Below, in pieces: positions 31,868-40,580 of a stretch of DNA of 64,000 nt. This DNA is from Microbacterium gorillae. Lineage in GTDB: Bacteria; Actinomycetota; Actinomycetes; Actinomycetales; Microbacteriaceae. The DNA lies in contig NZ_LN648875.1 in the NCBI RefSeq assembly GCF_000826185.2, forward strand, positions 310,001-374,000, written 5' to 3'. A model generated the notes under the pieces. It saw only the letters and a list, made by a program, of their open reading frames with translations. It was not told where the DNA came from and did not search any database. The number at the start of each line of letters is the position of its first letter. Positions within the stretch are counted from its first letter, which is position 1. The translations under genes were made by a program, and so were the position numbers.

Positions 31868-32416
31868 TCAGTCGCTGCCGCGGTCCACGATGGCCGCCTG
31901 CAGCGCGCGGATGCTCTCTGCCGGCGCGCCGCGCGTCAGCAGCCCGGGACCGAGCGGACCGGCGGCGTCCGAACCGAGTGCGGGGAGCTTCGCCAGCGCA
32001 GCTCGGACCGCCGGACTCATCCGTCCGAGCTGCCAGGCCAGCTCTGCCACCCGGGCGACACCCGCGTCGGGTGCCGCCAGTCCCGCCGCCTTCGCCGCGT
32101 ACGCCGCCGCTCCGAGCGCGTGTGCGCCCATATGCGACACCGCCGCGGCCTGGGCCGCGGACCGTGCCGCCGCAACGGCCGCAGGAGCGCTCACCGCATG
32201 CGCGGGGCGACCGGAGCGGAACCTGTTCCGGATCTCGGTGGCGGTGTCGAGCTCGCCGCGCGCATAGGCGCGCGCTCTCTCGATACCGGACCGCGTACCG
32301 TCATCGTCCGGCGCTTCCGCCTCGAACAGCGGCAGCACGCGCTCCGCGCAGTCCGCCGCCCACGCCGCCACGACACGGCGCTCGGCCTCGGTCAACGTCT
32401 GGGGTGAGAGTGCCAC
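31868..32416 (-). CDS. Imm5-like putative immunity protein
   Basis: A 182-residue soluble, Ala-rich helical protein. The start LTEAERRVVAAWAADCAERVLPLFE and the later run of AAxSHMGAHALGAAAYAAKAAG match the Imm5-type putative immunity family, which often protects from a neighbouring toxin of polymorphic toxin systems. No toxin with a matching architecture is visible nearby. The GTG start at 32416 was chosen because the family sequence begins there; upstream codons overlap the next gene. Confidence 0.72.
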   Translation of the reverse strand: MALSPQTLTEAERRVVAAWAADCAERVLPLFEAEAPDDDGTRSGIERARAYARGELDTATEIRNRFRSGRPAHAVSAPAAVAAARSAAQAAAVSHMGAHALGAAAYAAKAAGLAAPDAGVARVAELAWQLGRMSPAVRAALAKLPALGSDAAGPLGPGLLTRGAPAESIRALQAAIVDRGSD

Positions 32417-32420
32417 GGGC

Positions 32421-33149
32421 TCAATCCTTCGCCGAGGAGACGTCGACCGCGGAGTCCTGGAGCACGAATCGCAGCGACGTGCCGTCTCCGAACCTGTCCC
32501 GCAGCGCGGTCGGACAGTTCTCGTCAATCAGCAGCGTGGCGACGGCGGGCATCGCCTTCGTCCCGCAGGCGGAGGCGTTCACGCCCCGGAAACTGGACGA
32601 CTCCCGGTTGATCTTGGCGTCCTCAGCGACGAACAGACAACTCTGCTGACCGGATACCTCGAAGACCATGGGGCGCATCCCGAAGAACGTCGCGAAGCCA
32701 CGGTCTGAGCCCCACCCCTCCCAGGCGAACCCCGGGTCGACCGGCAGCGACGCTTCGTGCGTGGCGCCCGTGATCAGGGGAACCGGCGGGATCAGCGCTG
32801 TCGCGACGAGCCCGCTCACCACGATCGCCGCAGCGACCGATCCCGCCCAGATCAGGCCGACCCGTCCGCTCACGCGCCACGGGCTCGCGGGCGTGGCGAT
32901 CGGGGCCGGCACCGTGACCTCGGCGTCCGGGACAGTCGGCGGGACGGGCGAGGTGGCTGCCGGGGGGACGTCCGCCACCCCGACTCGAGGCGCACGGCGC
33001 TGCGCGGCGGACGTGTCCGCGCCGGGGCGCCGGTCCTGCTCCAGCTCGGCGAGCCGACTCCGGGCGGCCTCATCGGCACCGATGTCCGCGGCGGGACCGT
33101 AGGCCCGGGCGCGCAGGGCACGCAGTTCGCGATCCGACTCGTCGTTCAT
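32421..33149 (-). CDS. Hypothetical single-pass membrane protein (paralogue of 36049-36813)
   Basis: A 242-residue protein: cytoplasmic N-terminus with RELRALRARAYGP and DIGADEAARSRLAELE, a Pro/Ala-rich linker, one membrane helix (about 105-125), and an extracellular domain with Cys residues (in SCLFV, SACGT and NCPTAL) and the closing block TSLRFVLQDSAVDV. The same design and motifs are found in the protein at 36049-36813. Function unknown; it may sense or signal across the membrane. The two paralogues flank the ABC exporter and its TetR. Confidence 0.75.
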   Translation of the reverse strand: MNDESDRELRALRARAYGPAADIGADEAARSRLAELEQDRRPGADTSAAQRRAPRVGVADVPPAATSPVPPTVPDAEVTVPAPIATPASPWRVSGRVGLIWAGSVAAAIVVSGLVATALIPPVPLITGATHEASLPVDPGFAWEGWGSDRGFATFFGMRPMVFEVSGQQSCLFVAEDAKINRESSSFRGVNASACGTKAMPAVATLLIDENCPTALRDRFGDGTSLRFVLQDSAVDVSSAKD

Positions 33150-33211
33150 CTCCCCCATCGTGGCACGTCACCGGCCGCGCCGCCCGATACGGACGGCACG
33201 GCCGCCGCGGG

Positions 33212-34021
33212 TCACCGACGGCCGGATTTGCGCGCGAACATCGCGATGCTCCAGGACGCGCCGGCGGCGATGATCAGCAGGCACCACCCGAGGGCCCACC
33301 ATCCCGTCGCACCCACCGGGGTCCCCATCAGGAACCCGCGAATGCTCTCGATGATCGGGGTCACCGGCTGGTGCTCGGCAGGCCAGCGCAACCAGGCCGG
33401 CATCGTGTCCACCGGCACGAAGGCGCTGGACAGGTACGGCAGGAACAGCAGGGCGAACCCATAGCCGCTCGCGGCTTCCGGACCGGACGCGGCCAACCCG
33501 ACGCCGGCGAACAACCAGGTGATCGCCAGGATCCACAGCGCCACGATCGCCACTGCTGCGAGCCAGGCCGCGGGGCCCGCCACCGGCCGGAACCCGACCA
33601 GCAGGGCGACGCCGACGACGATGCCGGTGGCCAGCAGGTTGCGCACCATGCTCGCCAGGACGTGCCCGGCGATCACCGCGAACGCGGGCACGGGCATCGT
33701 GCGGACGCGATCGAGGAAGCCGGCCTTCAGGTCGCCCGCGATCTCGACGGCGACGCCGGAGGCGCCGAACCCCGAGCACAGCAGGATGATTCCCGGGACG
33801 ACGTAATCGACGTAGTCGCCGCGGCCGCCGTCGATCGCGCCGCCGAACACGAAGGTGAACAGCAGCATCAGCAGGACCGGCAGTGCCACCGCCGTCACCA
33901 GCGCGTCGACGTTCCGGAGGGTGTGCAGCAGGCTGCGCCGCGTGAGTGCGGCGGTGGCGGACAGGAGGGACGGTCGCGCGCGCAACGGGCGCACCGCGGG
34001 GGTGAGGGCGATGGCGGTCAT
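33212..34021 (-). CDS. ABC-2 type exporter permease (DrrB-like)
   Basis: A 269-residue permease with six helices and the ABC-2 motif region AGDLKAGFLDRVRTMPVPAFAV between helices 2 and 3, typical of DrrB/daunorubicin-type exporters. It overlaps the DrrA-like ATPase gene by four bases. The pair is probably repressed by the divergent TetR. The exported compound is unknown. Confidence 0.9.
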   Translation of the reverse strand: MTAIALTPAVRPLRARPSLLSATAALTRRSLLHTLRNVDALVTAVALPVLLMLLFTFVFGGAIDGGRGDYVDYVVPGIILLCSGFGASGVAVEIAGDLKAGFLDRVRTMPVPAFAVIAGHVLASMVRNLLATGIVVGVALLVGFRPVAGPAAWLAAVAIVALWILAITWLFAGVGLAASGPEAASGYGFALLFLPYLSSAFVPVDTMPAWLRWPAEHQPVTPIIESIRGFLMGTPVGATGWWALGWCLLIIAAGASWSIAMFARKSGRR

Positions 34022-34902
34022 GCTGCGATCCTCTCCGCCGTCCGAGTGGCGTGGCCGAGGAGCGCCTCGTACACGTCATCCAGGGTGGGTTCGTGCAGGT
34101 CGATCGTGCCGCCCGCACGGGCGTCGAGCTGGTCGATCGCAGCGCGGATGCCCGCCACCGACCCGTCGGTCGGAACGGTCCGGACGATCGTGCCGTCGGC
34201 GTCCCGCAGCCGCACGCCGGCGCCGACGCGTGCTTTCAGCTCGCTCGGGGTGCCGATCGCCACGGCTCGTCCCGCATCGAGCACCCCGACGCGGTCCGCG
34301 AGGCGGTCCGCCTCCTCGAGGTACTGGGTCGTGAGCAGGACCGTCGTACCCTCGTCCGCCATCACCCGGATGGCCTCCCACAGCTCGCGGCGGCTGACCG
34401 GATCCAGTCCGGTTGTGGGCTCGTCCAGGAAGAGCACGCGCGGGGGGACGATGAGGCTGAGCGCCAGGTCGAGCCGCCGGCGCATGCCGCCCGAGTACGA
34501 GGCGACGGACTTCTCCGCCGCCGAAGCCAACCCGAATCGGTCGAGCAGCTCGCGGACACGGCGTTCGGTCTCCCGTCGGCCCAGAGCCGACAGCCGTGCG
34601 AGCAGCCGCACGTTCTCGGCGCCGGTGAGCGTCGTGTCCACGGCGGCCGACTGACCGCTGACGGCGATGCGGCGCCGGACCTGCTCCGGCTCGCGGCGGA
34701 CGTCGATGCCGTCCACGCACGCCGTGCCGGTGTCCGCGCGCAGCAGGGTGGTCAGGATGTTGATCGTGGTCGTCTTGCCGGCTCCGTTCGGGCCGAGCAG
34801 CCCGAAGATCTCGCCGGGGGCGACCGAGAAGTCGAGGCCGTCCAGGACGACGGCGGATCCGAAGCGCTTGCCGAGCGCGCGGACCTCGATGGCGGATTCC
34901 AT
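34018..34902 (-). CDS. ABC exporter ATP-binding protein (DrrA-like)
   Basis: A 294-residue ATPase with Walker A GPNGAGKTT, signature YSGGMRRRLDLA, Walker B VLFLDEPTTGLDP and switch TQY; the DrrA-type C-terminal extension (about residues 225-294, with VPTDGSVAGIRAAIDQL) is present. It forms an exporter with the DrrB-like gene (ATGA overlap) and is divergent from a TetR gene. Two palindromes lie between the starts. Confidence 0.92.
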   Translation of the reverse strand: MESAIEVRALGKRFGSAVVLDGLDFSVAPGEIFGLLGPNGAGKTTTINILTTLLRADTGTACVDGIDVRREPEQVRRRIAVSGQSAAVDTTLTGAENVRLLARLSALGRRETERRVRELLDRFGLASAAEKSVASYSGGMRRRLDLALSLIVPPRVLFLDEPTTGLDPVSRRELWEAIRVMADEGTTVLLTTQYLEEADRLADRVGVLDAGRAVAIGTPSELKARVGAGVRLRDADGTIVRTVPTDGSVAGIRAAIDQLDARAGGTIDLHEPTLDDVYEALLGHATRTAERIAA

Positions 34903-34932
34903 GAGTGGCTCCTTTCGTGTGCATCACAAACT

Positions 34933-34967
34933 GTTTATGTCGTAGACCATCTGTGTATGTCATACAC
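34933..34967. promoter_or_regulatory. Two TetR-type operators 20 bp apart
   Basis: GTTTATG-T-CGTAGAC (34933-34947, imperfect) and GTGTATG-T-CATACAC (34953-34967, perfect) share 12 of 15 bases and are spaced 20 bp centre to centre, two helical turns. They lie between the DrrA-like gene (start 34902) and the TetR gene (start 35019). Confidence 0.78.
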
Positions 34968-35018
34968 GGTGCTAACGTCATCTGCAAGCGTTCGCACACG
35001 ATTGCCGAGGAGATCGAG

Positions 35019-36035
35019 ATGACCGACGACGCCGCAGAGCCCGAGCTTCCCCGCGCGATCGCGCTCGCCTGGGGAGTCGCGGTCAACCCGCAGCGGGGCC
35101 CGAAGCGCGAGTTGTCCATCGAGCGGATCGTGGACGCGGCCATCGAGATCGCGGACGCGGACGGCCTCGGCGCGGTGTCGATGAGCCGCGTCGCAACGAC
35201 CCTCGGGTTCACGACGATGTCGCTCTACCGGTACGTCACCAGCAAGGACGACCTGCTGCTGCTGATGCAGGAGGTGGCCACCGAGATCGCGATACCGGAG
35301 GCGGACACCTCCCCCACCTGGCGAGCGGGGTTGGAGCGCTGGGTGCGATCACTCCGCGCGGCGTACCACGAGCACCCGTGGCTGTCCGACATCCCGATCT
35401 CGGGCCCACCGATCACGCCGAACAGTCTGGCCCTCGTGGACTGGTTCCTGCGCGAGACGCGGGAGCTGCCTCTCAGTGATGCCGAGCGGATGGGTGCCCT
35501 GCTGCTGCTGTCCAACTACTCCACGAGCGTCGTGCGCCAGGAGCGGGACGTCGCCGCGCTCGATCCGGGCGATGCCTCCGGGCAGAACTTCCTGGCCGGG
35601 ATCGCCCCGATGATCACGCCGGAGCGGTTTCCGGACTTCGCGCCGTTCTTCGCCCGCGGCGGGTATCTCGGCGACCCGACGGTCAGTGACAGCGAGAGCG
35701 ACTTCACGTTCGGATTGGGCCGCATCCTCGACGGACTCGAGCGCCGAATCGAAACCACCGATGACCACTGCAGCGCGGACCCGTCGGAATCGGCGCCACC
35801 CGACGTCGCCGCGGATGACGCCGAACCGCTCCCGCGCGACCCCGCCGTTCGGGCCGCGAACCGCGAGCGCCGAGACGCCGAGCGTCGCGTTCGCGAGGTC
35901 GAGAAGGAGCTCAAGGAGGCCCGCAAACGCGAGCGGGATGCCATCCGAAAGGCGCGCGACGCCGCGGCCGAGCGCGCCCGCAAGGACGCCGAGCGGGCGG
36001 CCAAGGACGCCGAACGCGCAGCGAAGCGGTCCTGA
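35019..36035 (+). CDS. TetR/AcrR family regulator with charged C-terminal tail
   Basis: A 338-residue regulator. The HTH is IVDAAIEIADADGLGAVSMSRVATTL and LYRYVTSKDDLLLLM, followed by a TetR_C-type ligand domain to about residue 245. Residues about 262-338 are an unusual, highly charged helix rich in Glu, Arg and Lys (RRDAERRVREVEKELKEARK) that should form a coiled coil. GAGGAG precedes the ATG at good spacing. It is divergent from the DrrAB-like exporter with two operators between, so it probably represses that exporter and itself. Confidence 0.88.
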   Translation: MTDDAAEPELPRAIALAWGVAVNPQRGPKRELSIERIVDAAIEIADADGLGAVSMSRVATTLGFTTMSLYRYVTSKDDLLLLMQEVATEIAIPEADTSPTWRAGLERWVRSLRAAYHEHPWLSDIPISGPPITPNSLALVDWFLRETRELPLSDAERMGALLLLSNYSTSVVRQERDVAALDPGDASGQNFLAGIAPMITPERFPDFAPFFARGGYLGDPTVSDSESDFTFGLGRILDGLERRIETTDDHCSADPSESAPPDVAADDAEPLPRDPAVRAANRERRDAERRVREVEKELKEARKRERDAIRKARDAAAERARKDAERAAKDAERAAKRS

Positions 36036-36048
36036 CCCGAGCCACCGG

Positions 36049-36813
36049 TCACCCCTTCGCCGAGTAGACCTCGACCGTGTCATCGTGCACGACGAACTGC
36101 AGCGACGTGCCGTCGGCGAACCGCGCGCGCAGCGCGGCCGGGTAGGTCTCGTCCACGAGCATCGTCGCCACCGGCGGGAAGGCCGACGTCCCGCAGTTGG
36201 ACTCGAGCGGACCGCTGTACTGCGACGGCTCGACATCGTCGAGCCCGGAGACGAAGACGTTCAGGCACATCACCGGCGGCCCCTCCCTCTGGTCGAACGA
36301 CTCCACGCTGCTCCGCAGCCCGGCGAACGGTGTGAAGCCGGTCCCGCCGCCCAAGCTGCTCGGCTCGAATGACGGATCGGCCGCGAGCGTGGCCTCGTGC
36401 GCGGCACCCGCGACGAGGGGCCCGGGCGGGGCCAGCGCCACCGAGGAGAGTGCGCTCGCCACGATGGCGACAAGCACCGAACCGGCCCACACCGCGCCGA
36501 CGCGGCGGCTCACCCGCCACGGGTTCGGATCCGGGACCGGCTCCCCCGGGGCGAGCGATTCCGTCGGGACGCCCGGCCCCGCGTCACCCTCGGACGCAGT
36601 CACGTCGACCGCAGCGGCGCCGTTCGCGCCCGGTCCGGCCTCCGGGCGCGCGTCGACACCCGCCACCTCTCCGGGGGAGGACGCGTCGCCGCGTCGCAGC
36701 CGTTCCAACTCCGCCAGGCGCCGGACGGCCCGCTCGTCCGCGCCGATGTCCGGCCGGGGCCCGTAGGCGCGAGCCCGCAGGTCCCGAAGTTCGTGATCGT
36801 CCCCCGTGTCCAT
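36049..36813 (-). CDS. Hypothetical single-pass membrane protein (paralogue of 32421-33149)
   Basis: A 254-residue protein with the same plan as its paralogue: ELRDLRARAYGP and DIGADERAVRRLAELERLRRG near the N-terminus, an acidic/Ala linker, one helix (about 108-128) and an extracellular domain with SNCGTSAFPPVATMLVDE and TSLQFVVHDDTVEVYSAKG. Both genes also share the bases TGCCACGATGGGG in front of the start, which suggests common regulation or a leaderless start at the first ATG (36822). It converges on the TetR gene with 13 bases between. Confidence 0.75.
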   Translation of the reverse strand: MDTGDDHELRDLRARAYGPRPDIGADERAVRRLAELERLRRGDASSPGEVAGVDARPEAGPGANGAAAVDVTASEGDAGPGVPTESLAPGEPVPDPNPWRVSRRVGAVWAGSVLVAIVASALSSVALAPPGPLVAGAAHEATLAADPSFEPSSLGGGTGFTPFAGLRSSVESFDQREGPPVMCLNVFVSGLDDVEPSQYSGPLESNCGTSAFPPVATMLVDETYPAALRARFADGTSLQFVVHDDTVEVYSAKG

Positions 36814-36833
36814 CGTCCCCATCGTGGCATGAG

Positions 36834-36873
36834 TTCGGCCGTGTCGCCCCCGGGGGAGGACGGCACGGCCGAA
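36834..36873 (-). terminator. Terminator of the SsuABC/nitrate-type operon
   Basis: Perfect 10-bp outer stem TTCGGCCGTG with CACGGCCGAA, enclosing a CCCCCGGGGG self-complementary block, 24 bases past the stop of the ATPase gene. Confidence 0.7.
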
Positions 36874-36896
36874 GCGTGTGCGCGGGCGCGCCGCGG

Positions 36897-37700
36897 TCAG
36901 GGCCGCGAGCCCTGTTTCGCTCGCTGGATCTGCTCGTAAACGTGGGCTCGCAACTCGGCGAAGCGGGCGCTGGAGCGGGTGCCGAGCTGATCGCGCTCAG
37001 CGGGCAGGTCGATCGTCAGGTCCTCCTGCACCACCGTCGGAGAGTTCGACAGGATGATCACCCGCTCCCCCAGGTAGACCGACTCGTCGATGTCGTGCGT
37101 GACGAACAGGACGGTGATCCCGAGGTCCTTCCAGATCGTGCGGATCAGATCCTCGAGGTCCGCCCGGGTCTGGGCGTCGACCGCCGCGAAGGGCTCGTCC
37201 ATCAACAGGACCTTCGGCTGGTAGGCGACGGCGCGCGCGATCGCCACGCGCTGCTGCATGCCGCCGGAGAGCTGCCACGGGAAGCTCTGCGGCACGTGGT
37301 CGAGTCCCACGGCGGCCAGGGCGTCATCGACGCGGCGCTGCCGCTCGGCCTTCGGCACGCCGTTGACCTTCAGAGGCAGCTCCACGTTGTCCCGCACGCT
37401 CTTCCACGGGAACAGGCTCCGGCCGTACTCCTGGAACACGACCGCCATGGCCTTCGGCGGACCGGTGACCGGAGCCCCACCCAACTCGACGGTGCCGGAC
37501 GTGGGTGGCATGAGACCGGCGATGCACTTCAGCAGCGTCGTCTTTCCGGCCCCGGACGGACCCACGATGCACACCAGCTGACCGGCCGCGACGTCGAAGG
37601 TGAGGTCCCGGACCGCCTCGACGTCGCCCGCGGGCGTCGGATAGACCTTGCGCAGTCCGCGCACCGACAGAGCGGCGGCATTGGTGTCATCACTGGGCAC
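36897..37700 (-). CDS. ABC importer ATP-binding protein (nitrate/sulfonate/taurine type)
   Basis: A 267-residue ATPase of the SsuB/TauB/NrtD class. Walker A GPSGAGKTT, the Q-loop VFQEYGRSLFPWKSV, signature LSGGMQQR, Walker B LLMDEPFAAVD and switch VTHDIDES are all present. The GTG start at 37700 lies within the end of the permease gene; a GTG six codons earlier is possible. It is the last gene of a four-gene importer. The substrate cannot be told from the ATPase; it is an anion or small organic solute in this class. Confidence 0.9.
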   Translation of the reverse strand: MPSDDTNAAALSVRGLRKVYPTPAGDVEAVRDLTFDVAAGQLVCIVGPSGAGKTTLLKCIAGLMPPTSGTVELGGAPVTGPPKAMAVVFQEYGRSLFPWKSVRDNVELPLKVNGVPKAERQRRVDDALAAVGLDHVPQSFPWQLSGGMQQRVAIARAVAYQPKVLLMDEPFAAVDAQTRADLEDLIRTIWKDLGITVLFVTHDIDESVYLGERVIILSNSPTVVQEDLTIDLPAERDQLGTRSSARFAELRAHVYEQIQRAKQGSRP

Positions 37701-38526
37701 GGTTGGCCTTTCGTTGACCGAGGTACCAGCCGAGCACACGACGCTCGGCCAGTTCGAACAGGAGCGACAGCGCGATGCCGATGAAGCCGAGCAGGAAGAT
37801 GCCGCTCCACATCTGGGCGATCGCGAACGAGCGCTGGAAGAGGACGATGGTGAAACCGAGTCCGGACGAGGCTCCGAACATCTCCGAGATCACCATCAGA
37901 ATCAGGGCGATCGACAGGCACTGCCGGATCCCGGCCATGATCTGCGGAGAGGCGGCCGGCAGCACCAGGTGGACGTAGCGGGCGAATCCGGTGATCCGAT
38001 ACGTCCGGGCCGTCTCCCGCAGCACCGGGTCCACCGCGCGGACGCCCTCCACCGTGTTCAGCAGCACCGGCCAGATCGCGCCGGAGATGATCACCACGAT
38101 CCGCATTCCGTCATTGATGCCGATCAGCAGCATCAGCACGGGCACGAGCACCGGCGGCGGAACCGCGCGGAAGAACTCGAACAGAGGCTCGGTGAGGGCG
38201 CGCAGCCACCGCACCGAGCCGATGATCACTCCCAGCACCACGCCGAGGATGATCGTGAGGACCAGCCCGAGCAGCAGTCGGCCGACACTCGGGAGGAAGT
38301 CCACGAAGAACCGCTCGCCGAACCAGGTCTCCACGAACGTCGTGCCGATCTGGATCGGTCCGGGGAAGTAGAAGCTCGGCGAGACCGCACTGACGACCGA
38401 CCAGATCACCAGGATGATGATCGGCAGACCGATGAAGTAGCCGGTGTCGGTCAGGACGCGGCGCCAGCCGCCGCCCCGGGTGGCGCGCAGTTCGCGCACC
38501 GTCGTGGTGGGAGAATCCGCACTCAT
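37690..38526 (-). CDS. ABC importer permease (SsuC/TauC type), second
   Basis: A 278-residue permease of the SsuC class with six helices, the EAA-type loop TARTYRITGFARYVHLVLPAA and the C-terminus VLGWYLGQRKANRAQ. The start at 38526 overlaps the stop of the first permease by four bases. Having two different permeases instead of one suggests a heterodimeric channel. Confidence 0.9.
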   Translation of the reverse strand: MSADSPTTTVRELRATRGGGWRRVLTDTGYFIGLPIIILVIWSVVSAVSPSFYFPGPIQIGTTFVETWFGERFFVDFLPSVGRLLLGLVLTIILGVVLGVIIGSVRWLRALTEPLFEFFRAVPPPVLVPVLMLLIGINDGMRIVVIISGAIWPVLLNTVEGVRAVDPVLRETARTYRITGFARYVHLVLPAASPQIMAGIRQCLSIALILMVISEMFGASSGLGFTIVLFQRSFAIAQMWSGIFLLGFIGIALSLLFELAERRVLGWYLGQRKANRAQ

Positions 38527-39362
38527 ACTGCCGCCTCCCCTCGCACGGACGGGTGCCAGGCCAGCGCCCGGCGTTCCACGGCACGCACGGCGATGTTGAT
38601 GATCACTCCGATCAGGCCGGTGGCGAGGATCAGCGCGTACATCTCGTCCAGTTGCCCGCCCTGCTGGTTCAGGGCGATCTCGTACCCGAGGCCAGGGGCG
38701 CCGATGATGAGCTCGCCGGTGATGGCGAGGATCAGACCGACGGCGGACGCGAGCCGGATCCCGGTGAGGAGGTACGGCAGCATCGTCGGCCACACGACGT
38801 GCCGGACGCGCTGCAACCAACTGAATCGATAGCTGCGGGCGGTGTCCTCGGCGACCGGGTCGACGTCCGCGACGCCGTACAGGACCTGCAGCAGCACCTG
38901 CCAGAACGAGGCGTACACGATCAGCAGCAGCGTCGACTCGATCCGCGCGCCGAACAGCAGCACAGCAACCGGGATGAGGGCCACCGACGGGATCGGGCGC
39001 AGGAATTCGATCGTGGTGCGCGTGGCACGCCGCAGAAAGGGCGACAGGCCGATGACCAGCCCGAGGACGATCGCGGCGACGACCGAGATCAGCAGGCCCA
39101 GCGCCCACGCCGTCATCGTCTCGCCGACGCTCGTCCAGAACCGCGGCGTGACCAGCAGTGTGAAGAACTTGCCCAGCACCTGGCTGACCGGGGGCAGGAA
39201 CCGCGCATCGACCAGGCCGATGCGCGGGACCAGCTCCCAGACGAGCAGGAACAGAACGACGCCGAGGACACCGAGACCGGCGTCGAGGGCACGACCGGTC
39301 GCCGCACTCCGCGGTTTCGCCGCGGAGCGGCCCCGGCGTCGCCCCTGTTCCTGCGCGTTCAC
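38523..39362 (-). CDS. ABC importer permease (SsuC/TauC type), first
   Basis: A 279-residue permease with a basic cytoplasmic N-terminus, six helices and the loop ARSYRFSWLQRVRHVVWPTM. The GTG start shares bases with the stop of the binding-protein gene (GTGA), giving tight coupling to it. It differs from the second permease in most residues, so the two are not a recent duplication. Confidence 0.9.
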   Translation of the reverse strand: MNAQEQGRRRGRSAAKPRSAATGRALDAGLGVLGVVLFLLVWELVPRIGLVDARFLPPVSQVLGKFFTLLVTPRFWTSVGETMTAWALGLLISVVAAIVLGLVIGLSPFLRRATRTTIEFLRPIPSVALIPVAVLLFGARIESTLLLIVYASFWQVLLQVLYGVADVDPVAEDTARSYRFSWLQRVRHVVWPTMLPYLLTGIRLASAVGLILAITGELIIGAPGLGYEIALNQQGGQLDEMYALILATGLIGVIINIAVRAVERRALAWHPSVRGEAAV

Positions 39363-40336
39363 CACAGGAACGTCGACCAGTCCGGAACCTTCTTGATGGT
39401 GCCGTACTTCACCGCGGCATCGGCCAGCGTCTTCAGCGAATCCTTGTTGACCTCGGTCCGGAACACCGGCAGGTCCAGCTCATCCACGGTCTCCTTCGTC
39501 AATTTGGTGTACGTCAGGATGATGGCGCGGACCTTGTCCGGGTTCGCCTGCGCGAACTCGAGCGACTTGTTCATCGCGGTCTGGAACTTCTTCACCAGGT
39601 CGGGGTTTTCCGAGACCGTCTTGGTGTTCGTGAAGAAGCCGGCGATGTCGAGGTCCGGCGTGAAGTCGGTGAAGTTGTACGTGATGACGCGGAAGTCGGA
39701 CTCCATGGACTTCACCCACGGGTTCACCGTGCCGGCATCCACCTGCTTGTTCAGGATCGCGGCCTGCGCGTCCGGGAACGCGACCTCGACGAACTCGATC
39801 TTGGAGGAGTCGCCGCCATCGGCGTCCACCACACCACGGATCGTGGTGTCGTTGATGTTGGACAGGTTGTTCACCGAGACGCGCTTGCCGGTGAGATCCT
39901 TCGGGCTCTTGATGTCGGAGTCCTTCGGGACCACGACGGCCTGGAAACCGTCCGTCTTCGTCGCCGCTGTGGCGTTGGTCACGTACTGGAGGGGCAGACC
40001 CTGGTCGACGGCGACCATGCCGCTGAGGTAGTTGCCGAACGCGAAGTCGTACTCGCCGGAGACGACACCCGGCACGGCCGCAGCGCCACCCGTGGTCGGC
40101 TGCAGGGTGACGTTGAGGCCCTCGTCCTTGAAGAACCCCTGGTCAACGCCGAGGTACATGGCGGCGGTGTCGGGCACGGGGAGCACGCCGACGGTGATGT
40201 CCGTGGTGCCCCCACCCGCGCCACCCGTGGCTCCGGCAGTACCGGTGCTCCCACCTGAGTCCGCGGCACCGGAGCACCCCGTGAGCAGGAGTGCGGCGGC
40301 GGCCACGATGGCCGCGCCGAGCGTGATCTTCTTCAT
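39359..40336 (-). CDS. ABC importer substrate-binding lipoprotein (NMT1/SsuA-like)
   Basis: A 325-residue lipoprotein: MKKITLG start, hydrophobic helix and lipobox LTGC (Cys about residue 21), then a Gly/Ser linker. The mature part has the NMT1/THI5-like core with YLGVDQGFFKDEGLNV and FGNYLSGM. Family members bind sulfonates, nitrate or pyrimidine precursors; the key residues for one substrate cannot be assigned. No thiamine riboswitch is seen upstream. It is divergent from a LysR gene that probably controls it. Confidence 0.9.
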   Translation of the reverse strand: MKKITLGAAIVAAAALLLTGCSGAADSGGSTGTAGATGGAGGGTTDITVGVLPVPDTAAMYLGVDQGFFKDEGLNVTLQPTTGGAAAVPGVVSGEYDFAFGNYLSGMVAVDQGLPLQYVTNATAATKTDGFQAVVVPKDSDIKSPKDLTGKRVSVNNLSNINDTTIRGVVDADGGDSSKIEFVEVAFPDAQAAILNKQVDAGTVNPWVKSMESDFRVITYNFTDFTPDLDIAGFFTNTKTVSENPDLVKKFQTAMNKSLEFAQANPDKVRAIILTYTKLTKETVDELDLPVFRTEVNKDSLKTLADAAVKYGTIKKVPDWSTFLW

Positions 40337-40497
40337 TGCTGTGTCCTCTCTGACATGGCGTGACTGCGTCTTCCTCGCGGGACGGCGTTCTTCCGTCGTG
40401 CGAACCGAACCGTCGGTGCATCCGGACCGGAATCCGTCACCGCCGCGCGCCCCCGCGCCGCAGGGGGATCCTGCGTCGTGTCGAGAGCGGTTGCCAT
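40333..40497 (-). CDS. Possible 54-residue upstream ORF coupled to the binding protein
   Basis: A short frame (MATALDTTQDPPAARG ... SERTQQ) whose stop overlaps the ATG of the binding protein (ATGA), with GGAG eight bases before its own ATG. It has no Cys or run of a single amino acid and no known homologue that I recognise. It could be a coupling leader; it may also be chance, as high-GC DNA often stays open in one frame. Confidence 0.3.
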   Translation of the reverse strand: MATALDTTQDPPAARGRAAVTDSGPDAPTVRFARRKNAVPRGRRSHAMSERTQQ

Positions 40498-40580
40498 CGG
40501 GAGCACTCCATCGTGTCGGGCGGGGTTCTTTGACGGTACGGTCCGGAACGCTCCCCCCGCCAATGAATGATCTTTCCCCA

